Source: Terriglobales bacterium
GTDB lineage: Bacteria > Acidobacteriota > Terriglobia > Terriglobales > Acidobacteriaceae
Direction: 5' to 3'
Assembly: GCA_035561515.1 (NCBI GenBank)
Contig: DATMXP010000044.1
Location: 62,001-126,000, forward strand
Length of the DNA: 64,000 bases
Made by a program: the position numbers and the translations under genes. The notes under the pieces are model-generated. The model saw only the letters and a list, made by a program, of their open reading frames with translations. It did no database searches and was not told the origin of the DNA. Position 1 is the first letter of the stretch; each line of letters opens with the position of its first letter. Positions 33,403 to 42,800 of the stretch are shown here, one piece after another.

Positions 33403-34197
33403 TTACTCGTCTGCTACTGAGTTGCGAAGGGTCCCGATACCTTCTACTTCGACTTCGACGCTGTCGCCGGCGAGGAGAGGACTGACGCCTGCGGGCGTTC
33501 CGGTGGCAATCACGTCACCGGGAAGAAGAGTCATAGTGTTCGCTATATATCGGATGATCTGATCGAGCGGGAAGATGAAGTCTTTCGTGGAACCATGCTG
33601 GCGAACTTCGCCATTCACCCGGCACTCGACGGTGACTCCGGCCCAGGGATCGAGCTCGTCGGTGATGACAGGGCCGACGGGACAGAACGTGTCGAAGCCC
33701 TTGGCGCGGGTCCACTGGTCGTCCTGCTTCTGGAGATCGCGGGCGGTGACGTCGTTTACGCAAGTGTATCCGTTGATATAGGGGCGGACGTCTTCGTCAT
33801 CTCGGAGCTTATAGCAGCGCTTGCCGATGACGACGCCGAGTTCGGCCTCGTGGTCCACACGCTGAGAGATGGCGGGTCGACGGATGACTTCGCCTGGTCC
33901 GATAACGGACGAAGGAGGTTTGCTGAAAATGAGCAGCTTGGTGGGAACTTCGTTGCCGAGTTCCTTCGCGTGATCACGGTAGTTGCGTCCGACGCAGATG
34001 ATCTTCGACGGCAGCACGGGCGCGAGAAGACGGGCGCTCTCGAGCGAAACGGGATCGATGCGCTCGGTGTGAGAGTCTTCGTCGGGAAGGGCGGATTCGC
34101 CCGGAAGAAAGATGCGGGTGATGGAGTCGCGTCCGGCGAGGGATTCCACGAGTCCATATTGAGAAGAACCGTTGTGTATGAATAGACAGTAGCGCAT
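33403..34197 (-). CDS. Fumarylacetoacetate hydrolase (FAH) family protein
   Basis: 264 aa from an ATG at 34197; the frame stays open up to 34929, but that part is the antisense of the FN3 lipoprotein gene. The FAH fold is shown by KIICVGRNYRDHAKELG, VDHEAELGVVIGKR (metal-binding Glu), NDVTARDLQKQDDQWTRAKG and LPGDVIATGTPAGVSPL. Members hydrolyse or decarboxylate acylpyruvates and 2-oxo-3-ene acids, often acetylpyruvate or oxaloacetate. Lies 18 bp upstream of the transaldolase gene on the same strand, so they are probably co-transcribed. Confidence 0.92.
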   Translation of the reverse strand: MRYCLFIHNGSSQYGLVESLAGRDSITRIFLPGESALPDEDSHTERIDPVSLESARLLAPVLPSKIICVGRNYRDHAKELGNEVPTKLLIFSKPPSSVIGPGEVIRRPAISQRVDHEAELGVVIGKRCYKLRDDEDVRPYINGYTCVNDVTARDLQKQDDQWTRAKGFDTFCPVGPVITDELDPWAGVTVECRVNGEVRQHGSTKDFIFPLDQIIRYIANTMTLLPGDVIATGTPAGVSPLLAGDSVEVEVEGIGTLRNSVADE

Positions 34198-34290
34198 GAG
34201 TGGATGCCGCGAATCACGCAGTGTAATGCACGCGGGGGCGCGCAGCAATGGCGAGTGAGCGCGAGCGGCATGGTACTCTGATGGGCTTCG

Positions 34291-35373
34291 ATGAAACTGT
34301 GGACTTCTATTGCGGTGCTGGCGGTGATGTGGATGGCGGGGTGTGCTTCGCCGGGCGCGCCACAACCGCCATCGCTGCGAATTCCGGCTCCGGTGAGTGA
34401 CCTGGCGGCAACGAGAAAAGGCGAGAACGTGCTGCTGACGTGGACACCCGCAACGCAGACAAGCGATGGGGAGAATATCCGGCAGGCGGGAAAGACGCTG
34501 GTGTGCCGCTCGTTGACGCAAGCGGCGATGGTGCAATGCGGAACCCCGGTGGCGACGCAGGATACGCAGGTCGAGCACTACACGAAGGAAGCGATGGTGT
34601 CGCGGCAGGATGCGACGGACACGCTTCCGGAATCGGCAATGACGCAGAACCCGACGGGCTTTGCGACGTATGCGCTGGAGGATCAGAATCCGCGGGGGCA
34701 GTCGGCTGGACTTTCGAACCAGGTACGCGTGCCGTTGGCACCAACGTTGCCAGCACCGGCAGGCGTGGAAGCGAAGGTGGTGAGCGAGGGCGTGCAACTG
34801 GGTTGGACGGATCCTAACGCTATTCCGCGGAATGCGGCGCTGAGTTTCCTGTACCGGGTGTTCCGTCGATCGGAAGAGGGGAACAAGCCGGAAGTGATCG
34901 TGGGAGAGGTGGCCATCGAAAATGCCCACCCGGAACTTCTCGATCGGAACATTGAGTGGGGACAGAAGTATCTGTACCGGATTGCGCCGATCACGCGGGT
35001 GGAGCAGACGAGGGGAGAGGCCATCGAAGTGGAGGGCGACGATTCGCCCATCGTGATGGTGGAAGCTGTCGACAGGTTTGCGCCGGAAGCGCCGAGTGGG
35101 TTGCAGGCGGTGTTCTCAGGTCCCGGGCAGAAGCCGTTTGTCGATCTGACGTGGGCTCCAAACCTCGAGGCGGACCTGGCGGGATATAACGTGTATCGGC
35201 GGGAAGGCGGTGCGCAGGCGGTGAAGATTAACGCCGAAGTGGTGCCGACGCCGTCGTTCCGTGATGCGAATGTGCAACCCGGGCGCGAATACTTCTACTC
35301 AGTGGCGGCGGTGGATGCCCGCGGGAATGAGAGCGCCAAGTCCGAAGAGACGAGTGAAAAGGTTCCGCAATAA
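34291..35373 (+). CDS. Lipoprotein with fibronectin type III domains
   Basis: 360 aa. Lipobox MAGC with Cys18, then a Pro-rich linker and about three FN3-like modules (about 32-150 APVSDLAATRKGENVLLTW; about 155-260 GVEAKVVSEGVQLGWTD; about 270-360 APSGLQAVFSGPGQKP with YNVYRREGGAQAV and REYFYSVAAVDARGNES). It is probably outer-membrane attached and used for adhesion or binding. It is divergent from the FAH gene. Confidence 0.85.
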   Translation: MKLWTSIAVLAVMWMAGCASPGAPQPPSLRIPAPVSDLAATRKGENVLLTWTPATQTSDGENIRQAGKTLVCRSLTQAAMVQCGTPVATQDTQVEHYTKEAMVSRQDATDTLPESAMTQNPTGFATYALEDQNPRGQSAGLSNQVRVPLAPTLPAPAGVEAKVVSEGVQLGWTDPNAIPRNAALSFLYRVFRRSEEGNKPEVIVGEVAIENAHPELLDRNIEWGQKYLYRIAPITRVEQTRGEAIEVEGDDSPIVMVEAVDRFAPEAPSGLQAVFSGPGQKPFVDLTWAPNLEADLAGYNVYRREGGAQAVKINAEVVPTPSFRDANVQPGREYFYSVAAVDARGNESAKSEETSEKVPQ

Positions 35374-35376
35374 AAA

Positions 35377-35403
35377 GGACAGGCAGCGCGAAGCCGCCTG
35401 TCC
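35377..35403. terminator. Hairpin between converging genes
   Basis: GGACAGGC (35377-35384) pairs with GCCTGTCC (35396-35403), directly after the lipoprotein stop and 20 bp from the end of the opposing hydrolase gene. Confidence 0.65.
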
Positions 35404-35423
35404 CGAATAACTACTTCCGTGAG

Positions 35424-37724
35424 CTAGTTTCCCTGATCATGAACCACAACAACGTCCGCAGAAGCGGTGGACGTGTTGCCAGCCTGATCGACCAGCGTTG
35501 CCATGACGTGATAGAGACGACCGTCGAGGTCTTCTCCAAGACGCCGGGCTTCGAGTTCGAGGATCTCCGCCCAGCTTGCGGACGCGCCATTCAGCGAACG
35601 CGAAGGAATCGCGAGCGGAGCGCCATATTCATCGGTGACCGTGTAGGTGATCTGGGCAAGGCCGGAAGTGGCGTCGGCGCCGGTGGCGGAGAACGTCACC
35701 GGAACCGGTTTGCCGTTCGGAGGCCAGATCACGCCGGGTGCAGCCGAGAAGGTGAGCGTGGGAGCGGTCTTGTCGATCAGAACGGTGAAGTCTCTCGTCT
35801 GCTCGACGTTGCCCGCACGATCCACCGCAGCGTACTGCACGGTGTTGGTCCCGTCGGTGCTGATGGTGAAGGGACCGGAGTAGGTTTGCCAGCCACCACC
35901 GTTGATGGAGTACTGGATTTTCTCGACGCCAGTGCAATCGTCGGTGGCACCCATGGTGACGGTGACGTCACCGGTGTACCAGCCGTTGTTGCCGTTGGGA
36001 GCCGCAGGCGCCAAGTCGACGGTAGTAACTGGAGCCGAGGCTTCCGCATGCATGTCGGCAACGGAAACGGCGCCGGCGACTACGCTCGTTTTGCAAGCCC
36101 ACAGCGCTTCTTCGCCAAGTTGGGCCTTGGCGATGTACTGACCAGGCTCGAGATCGACGCCGCCATAGAAGCCGCCGCCATCGGTGGCAGTGGTCTTCTG
36201 CCCTGCCGCGTCGACGCGTTGGATGGTGACATCCGCGGTGTCGAGCGGAGTGGTGTCAGCGCGCTTGGCGAAGCCCATCAGGTGGCCCTTCGTCGGAGCG
36301 GTCTTCCAGGGAAGATTGGGCATGGTCGGCCAGTCGGCGAAGATGCCGAACGGATACAGGCCCTTATCTTCATACGGGGTTGATGCGTCCGCAGAGAGAC
36401 CGGTTCTCAAGCCGGCCGCGAAGTCCACGAATGAACGCAAGGGCGTGTTCTGCCCGGGCGGAATCGAGAACGGGTTCGCGGTAACGGCAACGTTGGTCGT
36501 GGCCATGGAGTAGAGGTTCACGCCGATGACGCTGTTGCCGGCCGCAGATGGCTCAAGCGAACGGCGAATCTGGCGCAGTGAGCCTTCCACGGCATTCAGG
36601 TAAACCGCCACACCGATCATCGCCGAGCGATTGTACTGGTGGTTCTTGGTCCACTCATTCCAGGTGTTGAACATGGGCACGTTGGAAGCAGTGTGCTCGC
36701 GCTTGTAGTTCATGGGGATGGCGATGTCGAGGATGCCCTCCTCCGTCCATGAACGCCAATCCTGATACACGCGCCAGTAGGCTTCCGCAGAGGCCCAACC
36801 GCTTTCGGTCGTCGGACCGCCGCCATAAACGATCAAGGAGGCAGAGACCTTGATGTTCGGACGAATGGCGATGGCGTTGAGATACACCCGACGCACGATG
36901 TTCGTGACCTGATCGCGACGCCATTGCATCCAGGCGGGGTCTCCCGTTGCGGGCGGAGGCGATCCGGCGGCGATACCGTAGTGCTTCTGGAAGCGCTCAA
37001 TGCTCGTCGGGTTATAGCCGATGTTCGTGCCATTGGCCGGAGTCTGGCCGGAGGCACTGAAATCGGGATAACGAATACGATCGAGGTGCAATCCATCGAT
37101 AGCGTAGTTCGCTACAAGATGGTTCATCACGTCGACGGTGTACGCGGCGGCATCAGGATGACCGAAGTCGAGCCAGAAGTCGTTTCCGAACCGATGCCCG
37201 TTGAACGGAATGGACGAGAGCAGGCTGCGAGTGAGCCAGTTATTCGGTCCGGGGACGATTGTCTTGCTCACGGAGTCGTATCCGCCGTGCTTATTGAAGA
37301 CGTGATTGGGGCTGAGGGGAGGGCCGAGCGTAGCGGTCGGTGCAAACGTTGGGTTTTTATGCCAGATTGCCGCCATGATTACGAATGCATGAACTTCGAT
37401 ACCGCGACTATGAGCGACGCTGATCAAATCAGCGAGTGGATCGAACCCGGCTTCGATGGGGACGAAATCGGGCGATGGTTCGAGTGAGTTCAAGTACCAG
37501 GAATCGCCGCGACGGCGTACCTGCACGAAGAGTGCGTTAGCGTTCGAAGCGACCGCGTTATCCACAACGGCGAGAACATCGTTGTGATTGTTCAGTGTCG
37601 AGTTGAAGGTATCCACCCAGTAGCCGCGGACTTCCGTGCGTGCCTGAGCGCTGAGGACTGTGGTGGCCGAAGCGACAAGGAGAATGAGCAGAACTACCCT
37701 TGTGACTGTTTTCAAGTCTTGCAT
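35424..37724 (-). CDS. Exported glycoside hydrolase-like protein (GHL10/YngK type) with C-terminal Ig-like repeats
   Basis: 766 aa. Signal peptide (VVLLILLVASATTVLSAQ); a GHL10 catalytic TIM barrel at about 30-400 (EVRGYWVDTFNST, NALFVQVRRRGDSWYLN, AIDGLHLDRIRYPD with the likely catalytic acid, IAIPMNYKREH); a carboxypeptidase-regulatory-like module (about 470-560); then bacterial Ig/OmpL47-like repeats (about 575-766, STDGTNTVQYAAVDRAGNVE). It probably degrades a cell-wall or other polysaccharide outside the cell. Confidence 0.88.
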   Translation of the reverse strand: MQDLKTVTRVVLLILLVASATTVLSAQARTEVRGYWVDTFNSTLNNHNDVLAVVDNAVASNANALFVQVRRRGDSWYLNSLEPSPDFVPIEAGFDPLADLISVAHSRGIEVHAFVIMAAIWHKNPTFAPTATLGPPLSPNHVFNKHGGYDSVSKTIVPGPNNWLTRSLLSSIPFNGHRFGNDFWLDFGHPDAAAYTVDVMNHLVANYAIDGLHLDRIRYPDFSASGQTPANGTNIGYNPTSIERFQKHYGIAAGSPPPATGDPAWMQWRRDQVTNIVRRVYLNAIAIRPNIKVSASLIVYGGGPTTESGWASAEAYWRVYQDWRSWTEEGILDIAIPMNYKREHTASNVPMFNTWNEWTKNHQYNRSAMIGVAVYLNAVEGSLRQIRRSLEPSAAGNSVIGVNLYSMATTNVAVTANPFSIPPGQNTPLRSFVDFAAGLRTGLSADASTPYEDKGLYPFGIFADWPTMPNLPWKTAPTKGHLMGFAKRADTTPLDTADVTIQRVDAAGQKTTATDGGGFYGGVDLEPGQYIAKAQLGEEALWACKTSVVAGAVSVADMHAEASAPVTTVDLAPAAPNGNNGWYTGDVTVTMGATDDCTGVEKIQYSINGGGWQTYSGPFTISTDGTNTVQYAAVDRAGNVEQTRDFTVLIDKTAPTLTFSAAPGVIWPPNGKPVPVTFSATGADATSGLAQITYTVTDEYGAPLAIPSRSLNGASASWAEILELEARRLGEDLDGRLYHVMATLVDQAGNTSTASADVVVVHDQGN

Positions 37725-37885
37725 CTCCTAAACCTCCTGCTGGAGGGAGAAACGGAGTAAGGGTTAGTCGTATGGGGGAAATAGGTGCAGCAAAGCGCCG
37801 GAAAGATACCACGAGAGAAGCCGGATTGCAGTGATTTTCTATCGCATGCGGCTAAAATCTGATGGTAATAACCTGCAGGTTACGA

Positions 37886-39115
37886 TCAGCCAGCATGGGA
37901 GGCCGCGAGGGTATCTTCGCCGAAGAAACGGGCACGGGAGTTTGGGTACAGCGGTATATCAAGCCCGCCGAAGAGATGGTCGGGAACACGGGTCCGATCC
38001 TGCGCGATGAGCGGCAAGGCACGGGCACGGCGCTGGGCCGCTTCCGGACCAAGCCGTTGGAACAAGTCGTAGAACCAACCGGTGACAGTGCGCAGACGGA
38101 GGTAATACTCGTCGTGACGGCGCGCATAGCGTTGCGCGGCATTCGTCCAGAGATCGTTCGCGAGCAACTCTTCGGACAGAACCCTGGCGTCGCGGAAGGA
38201 AAGCGCGAGCCCCTGGCCCCAGGAAGGATCGTTGGAAGCCGCGGCATCGCCGACTAGCGCGACTCCGTCTTTGTAGGGATAGTCAACCCAAACATCGGCA
38301 CATTCGAAGGAAGCTAACGGGCCTTCGGGTTTGGCGTCTCCGAAGGGAATCGCGCCGCCCGATGCGGCCATGAATTCATTTTTGAAGCGCGGGAAGTCCT
38401 GAGCACCCTGGAGACGTGGACATGTCTGCGGGTGGAATCCGAAGTAGGCGCGTGCGGTGTTTCCCGGCTGCATGAAGAAGGCGCACATCGAACCGGTGCG
38501 GAGATCGTTTGCGAGGTGGGCGCTGGACGGATCGATGTCGCGGGACACGTTGGTGAGCCAAACGCCGCAGAGGAACAGTGGGATGTTTCCGCGGCGCACG
38601 GTGAATCCGAGTTCAGTGCGAAGACCGGCATTCCGTCCGGCACAAACCGCAACGAGGCGGGCGGTGACTTCGGCGGATTTGCCTTCTTGCTGGACCCTGA
38701 CGGTGGGAGTCTGTCCGGGACGGATTTGCGTTGCGGTGGCGCCTCGACGAACTTCGGCTCCGGCATCGGCGGCAACCTGTAATAAGGTCTCCTGCGCACG
38801 CGGGTGATAAAACGCCCAGATACCCGAACAACTCGGCGTGGTGTTCACCAGGTCGCGACGGCCCCCAGGTTGCCCGTTGATTATCTGGTTGAAGTAGCGA
38901 AGCTCCTGGCCGGACTTCATCAGGTACTGAGAGATGCCGAGAGTGCGCGCTTCCGCTACCCCCCATGGCTGAAGGGCTTCGCCGCGGATACGGTCGCGGA
39001 ATTCGGTTTCACGTTCTAGGACGAGGACTTTGTGTCCGGCAGCAGCAACGCGGCGAGCGAGCGAGGATCCGGCGATCCCTCCGCCAATAACAATGAGATC
39101 GTAGTTGGGCTGCAT
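37886..39115 (-). CDS. FAD-dependent oxidoreductase (geranylgeranyl reductase / PHBH-like)
   Basis: 409 aa. The FAD dinucleotide-binding motif is at the N-terminus (LIVIGGGIAGSSLARRVAAA, then VLVLERE), and the second FAD motif is VALVGDAAASNDPSWGQGLA. The middle VRRGATATQIRPG region is typical of p-hydroxybenzoate-hydroxylase-like or geranylgeranyl-reductase-like enzymes. The substrate is unknown. This is the last host gene before the prophage; its own promoter must be within 39116-39205. Confidence 0.88.
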   Translation of the reverse strand: MQPNYDLIVIGGGIAGSSLARRVAAAGHKVLVLERETEFRDRIRGEALQPWGVAEARTLGISQYLMKSGQELRYFNQIINGQPGGRRDLVNTTPSCSGIWAFYHPRAQETLLQVAADAGAEVRRGATATQIRPGQTPTVRVQQEGKSAEVTARLVAVCAGRNAGLRTELGFTVRRGNIPLFLCGVWLTNVSRDIDPSSAHLANDLRTGSMCAFFMQPGNTARAYFGFHPQTCPRLQGAQDFPRFKNEFMAASGGAIPFGDAKPEGPLASFECADVWVDYPYKDGVALVGDAAASNDPSWGQGLALSFRDARVLSEELLANDLWTNAAQRYARRHDEYYLRLRTVTGWFYDLFQRLGPEAAQRRARALPLIAQDRTRVPDHLFGGLDIPLYPNSRARFFGEDTLAASHAG

Positions 39116-39205
39116 GGCTCACCCCCACAGTGAGCTTGATAAACGCGATTATAGCGCTGATTTAGAGCTCGATCCGGGGATCTGTGGGGCTGACGGCTTT
39201 CTGTC

Positions 39206-39263
39206 GGAGTGGAGAGCGGAATTACGCTGGAGTGGAGCGGAATTAGGCTGGAGTGAAAACCGG
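39206..39263. repeat. Direct repeats at the prophage edge (candidate transposase-binding end)
   Basis: Two and a half copies of a 21-23-bp unit: 39206-39228, 39229-39249 (both begin GGAGTGGA, contain GCGGAATTA and end GCT) and a partial copy 39250-39263 (GGAGTG). Position and period match the repeated transposase sites at the ends of Mu-like phages, and TG dinucleotides just outside (39184, 39202) could be the terminal bases. This is an inference; the other end was not seen. Confidence 0.5.
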
Positions 39264-39288
39264 CCCGGCCCGACCCCGTAGCTATCGC

Positions 39289-39648
39289 TCAAATCAGCTC
39301 CTCAGGAACCGCCTGAGCGGCCTGTGGGGGCTCCCCAAGCCTGCCCACCATTACCTCCACCGCCCGCATTGTAAGCCCCGCCAAATCGTCCTCGCCGATC
39401 ATAGGTTGGCCGTCCACGATAGAGACGCCCTGAAACGTTGAACCCACCACTGGACCGGCAGCCAATTCCGAGCCGTTTTGGTCGACTTCATAGGGCTGAA
39501 CCTTTACCGTAGCGTCAGTGACATCGACGCCAGCCGTTCGCCTCGTCAGTAGGTCAACAGATACCCTTCTCACGCGCACATATCTGGCGACTCCGTTGAC
39601 CTCGACCTGGGCTGCGTTCTTGCCGTCTCCGAGAATTACAGTTTCCAC
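39289..39648 (-). CDS. Prophage protein of unknown function, last gene of the tail operon
   Basis: 119 aa from a GTG start overlapping the region just past the tail-tip stop. The N-terminal 60 residues are beta-rich (VEVNGVARYVRVRRVSVDLL), the C-terminal part helical with LTMRAVEVMVGRLGEPPQ. Its place at the very end of the operon suits a fibre-related or accessory protein. Family not recognised. Confidence 0.6.
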   Translation of the reverse strand: METVILGDGKNAAQVEVNGVARYVRVRRVSVDLLTRRTAGVDVTDATVKVQPYEVDQNGSELAAGPVVGSTFQGVSIVDGQPMIGEDDLAGLTMRAVEVMVGRLGEPPQAAQAVPEELI

Positions 39649-39649
39649 T

Positions 39650-42157
39650 CTAGCTCACCTCGATCCAGATTTCATGAATGTACACATAGCCACGATTGAA
39701 CAGGTTTGGGGGAACGTCGGTGTAGACCTGCACCCGAATGTTCTGGGTCAATTGAGAAGTGAGCAAAGGAATGTCCGCTATGCCAGATAAGCTCCCATTG
39801 GTTGGGAAGCCAGGAACGTAACTCCACGACGACCCTCCGTTCACCGAGTACCTGATCGCAACAAAACAACTGGTCTTTCCAACCGCGACGTACTTTATCT
39901 TCAAATGAATCGCACTGGGCGAGACAACGGCATGCGCGGGGACTCCAGACCATACGCAATTACAGTCGAACCCGTCCGGGCTGCTGAATTCAGAAGCCAC
40001 GATCGCGTAGCTCTCGTTGTTCTCGTCGAAGGCTTTCGTCGGATCAACGGCCGACACGTCTCCACTGTCGCTATAGGTACTAGGCCGCAGTGTCTGCCCA
40101 GTCGGAGACGCAAACGGAATCTTTACCTCACCTATTACGAAGCGGCCCTTCGCATTTCTGAGAATCGATTCGTCCTGCGTTAACTGAGGTGTGATGTCGC
40201 CGCCGAGCCAGAATGGATCATCAAAATAGGCTGTGTACTTCTGGCCCTGCGTGATGCCGCCGCCGGTGATCTCATATGGCGCGGACAGGCAGGGAATGTC
40301 GCTGCCGCCAACTCGGTTCGTGAACGGATTCACGATGACCTTGCCCGCCGTTCCGCTCAGCGCGACGCCGCTCAGTGGATTCGTCGTCGGACCGGAGTTT
40401 GTGTGCACGGCCGTCATGGCTTTGAACTCCGTTCCATCGTTGTCGAAGGTGCTCACACCAGGAAGGCCAGTGCCCTGGGCGGCAGGCGTCATCACCTGTT
40501 CTTCATCGGATGTGTCCGGGAATGCATCTGGGAGATACTCATGAAGCTCCAGTTCGACGGTGCTGCTGTCGTTGGATTCCTCGCTCGCCTTCGTTACTTT
40601 CAGCGTCTCCTTCATGATCTCGTAGTCATCCGCGCACTCGTAACTCGCGGTCGTCTCGAGAGCAACCGTGTCGCCGGGCAGTTGGGCAGCGAGCGCGCGG
40701 TCCGCGCTATCGATGCCGTATAGATCACAGACCAACCTGCCCTCGACGGGAGCCTTGTAAGGCGTCTGATCGAGGCCGAGGTTTTTCGTCATCATGTACT
40801 TGAGCACCCGATGCACCTGGTCGCGCGTGCTCACACCGAAGTCGTACACCGCGTCTTCCTGCCGAGCCTGCAGCGGGATGCCGACGCCCCGAACACCGAT
40901 GTGGAGTTGATGAGCCTTGTGGTCGAGAATCACGGACCGCTCCGAGAATCGCGACTCTGGCGTCGACAGCGCTCCGCCCGCACCCACCTCATTCGCCAGA
41001 CCCACCTGGGCATACGTAAGATGCGTGCTGTCGGGAACGGTTACCACGCGAAATTGCCCGTTGAACGATGCTGGCGCAACGCCCACGACTTCCACCGCTG
41101 ATTCCTCGACAAATCCATGTGGAGTCGACGTCGCTACAGTGATCGTGTAGGACGTCCGCGAGATCGACGTGATGTTCGCCACTGCCATCGGGTTCAGGTC
41201 GCGGAACTTCCCGATGTACCTATTCTTCGCGCCTTCGATGTTCTTCTCGTGAAACTGCGTCGACACCGCCCGGATGTGCGCCCCAGTTAGAGCAAACGTC
41301 GTGGCCCTCGGCTTGTCGATCCGGTACTGCACCTTGCCGTTTGCTTCAACCTTGTAGCCTCGGCAGGTCATCAGGATCTCGTCTTCCATCTCTTTCAGGC
41401 TCTTCGTCTCAGTCCATGCCTTTGAGCAGATGAAGCGCGGTTTACCGTTTGCGAGAACCTCATTGCAGTACGCAACCGAATCGGCGAAGGCCGGCCAGTC
41501 GATCCGGGACTTCACCGCGGCCGTGGGCTCCTCGCCTGGAAGACCTTCGCGCATCAGCTGTAGGCGGAAGCGGAGATCGGCCGCCTGCTCGATTGGATTC
41601 AGTGACCATGCATATGCAGTCTGCGCACCACCGGCGTCGAACTTGCGGATCTTCAGCGCACGGTAATCGCCGAGCCATTCCAGGTCCGGATACGCCGCTC
41701 TTGGATCGGGCGCGGCATGGAGTCCAATGTAGGCGACACGCGGGAACGTGACGCGCTGCACGTTTGCTGGCAGGTAGCTGAAGAATGTGTCGACATTGTT
41801 GTCACCGCCCGTCGAGATCTCACCGAGGCCCGTGCCGAGTGCGGGCAGAACGCCGGGGTGAAAATGCACGATGTTCGTGAGGCTCTGCAGAATGCGCCGA
41901 TACAGCCAGAAGCGCTCGATGCCATCCCACTCCCCGCCTCCTAAAATGATGATCGCAACTTTCGATTTGTCGGGGAGCTCCGCCAGCAGCCTGACATTCC
42001 CAACCGCCCTCACATAGCCGTACGCGATCGGATAGGGAATGCTGAAGCCGGTCTGCAGCGTCTGCATCGTCGCCTTACCGGCAAAGTTCGGCTCAGGATG
42101 TTCCCATGGACCGGACCAGGTCGGGCCAACACCGTCTTCGTATTTCGGAACCGCCAT
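39650..42157 (-). CDS. Phage tail-tip / host-specificity protein (gpJ- or GTA gp15-like)
   Basis: About 835 aa from the ATG at 42157, which follows the previous stop by one base; the open frame to 42250 is not used. The middle part (KVQYRIDKPRATTFALTGAH, RVLKYMMTKNLGLD, EIMKETLKVTKA) resembles the phage tail protein domain of central tip proteins. Residues about 330-400 form a beta-domain with PHGFVEESAVEVVGV, known from fibres. The end is a beta-sandwich (SYVPGFPTNGSLSGIADIP). It is expected at the tip, contacting the host surface. Confidence 0.8.
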   Translation of the reverse strand: MAVPKYEDGVGPTWSGPWEHPEPNFAGKATMQTLQTGFSIPYPIAYGYVRAVGNVRLLAELPDKSKVAIIILGGGEWDGIERFWLYRRILQSLTNIVHFHPGVLPALGTGLGEISTGGDNNVDTFFSYLPANVQRVTFPRVAYIGLHAAPDPRAAYPDLEWLGDYRALKIRKFDAGGAQTAYAWSLNPIEQAADLRFRLQLMREGLPGEEPTAAVKSRIDWPAFADSVAYCNEVLANGKPRFICSKAWTETKSLKEMEDEILMTCRGYKVEANGKVQYRIDKPRATTFALTGAHIRAVSTQFHEKNIEGAKNRYIGKFRDLNPMAVANITSISRTSYTITVATSTPHGFVEESAVEVVGVAPASFNGQFRVVTVPDSTHLTYAQVGLANEVGAGGALSTPESRFSERSVILDHKAHQLHIGVRGVGIPLQARQEDAVYDFGVSTRDQVHRVLKYMMTKNLGLDQTPYKAPVEGRLVCDLYGIDSADRALAAQLPGDTVALETTASYECADDYEIMKETLKVTKASEESNDSSTVELELHEYLPDAFPDTSDEEQVMTPAAQGTGLPGVSTFDNDGTEFKAMTAVHTNSGPTTNPLSGVALSGTAGKVIVNPFTNRVGGSDIPCLSAPYEITGGGITQGQKYTAYFDDPFWLGGDITPQLTQDESILRNAKGRFVIGEVKIPFASPTGQTLRPSTYSDSGDVSAVDPTKAFDENNESYAIVASEFSSPDGFDCNCVWSGVPAHAVVSPSAIHLKIKYVAVGKTSCFVAIRYSVNGGSSWSYVPGFPTNGSLSGIADIPLLTSQLTQNIRVQVYTDVPPNLFNRGYVYIHEIWIEVS

Positions 42158-42158
42158 C

Positions 42159-42800
42159 CTATTTACCCAGCGTCGATGTGAACGCCGACTCCGGCGTCGG
42201 AAAAGGAATACCGTTAAAATGTTCGACCGCCGCGCGAGTGTTGCACGCATTCATGGTTCGCGGACAATCAGCTAAGCCCGAGGCAGATCCGCAGAACGGA
42301 CCTTTGTATCGGACGCCACACTGCTCGCTCGTCACTTCCCATGGCCCAAAGTACTGGGCAGGGTCAGAGATCTCGACGAGGCGAAAAATCATCTCTTCCA
42401 CACCAACTACCGGTTCCTTAATGACCGCGTGAAATTCACGAATCGATGCTTTCGCGAAAGAGTCCCAGATCCGGAGGACCGCCAGCGCGTGATAGAACTC
42501 GCGGGCACGGAACTCCTGGCTCAGGTAGCGCCGGACGGTGTTGCCGCTCAGGTTCTCGATCGTAACGTCGCCAGCGTCGCTGGCGTTGTCTCTCGTGATC
42601 CCGAACGGACCGGCTGCCTTAATTTTCGGCGCGTATTGCGGCGTGGCGGGAGCACCAATCACGGCAGGATATGCGCCTACTCGATCGCTCCAGTAATAAG
42701 TCGTTCCATCTGCGACCTGGACATCGAGGAGGATGGTGGGAGCGAGCCCCTGCCGGCGCTTCAGTGAATTGATCTGCGCCGCTGAATAGGTGATGGGCAT
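42159..42800 (-). CDS. Tail-tip protein with C-terminal four-Cys (Fe-S type) cluster, lambda gpL-like
   Basis: 213 aa. The N-terminal two thirds are beta-rich (PTILLDVQVADGTTYYWSDR, DAGDVTIENLSGNTVRRYL). The C-terminal segment has Cys161, Cys170, Cys179 and Cys186 (EQCGVRYKGPFCG, DCPRTMNACN) and ends with HFNGIPFP, the pattern of gpL / DUF2163-type proteins, in which lambda gpL is known to bind a 4Fe-4S cluster. The same place before the tip protein is used in lambda and gene transfer agents. Confidence 0.8.
   Translation of the reverse strand: MPITYSAAQINSLKRRQGLAPTILLDVQVADGTTYYWSDRVGAYPAVIGAPATPQYAPKIKAAGPFGITRDNASDAGDVTIENLSGNTVRRYLSQEFRAREFYHALAVLRIWDSFAKASIREFHAVIKEPVVGVEEMIFRLVEISDPAQYFGPWEVTSEQCGVRYKGPFCGSASGLADCPRTMNACNTRAAVEHFNGIPFPTPESAFTSTLGK

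Noticed and set aside
33403..34929. 508-aa minus-strand frame
   Set aside because: Only the part from 34197 downstream is FAH-like; the upstream part is the antisense of the FN3 lipoprotein gene and is Arg/His-rich.
37863..37881. Near-palindrome GTAATAACCTGCAGGTTAC as operator or terminator
   Set aside because: Imperfect arms and no U-run; it lies past the end of the FAD oxidoreductase gene with no clear role.
39116..39288. tRNA or att-type integration site at the left prophage edge
   Set aside because: No tRNA-like sequence is visible; the direct repeats fit a transposase end better.
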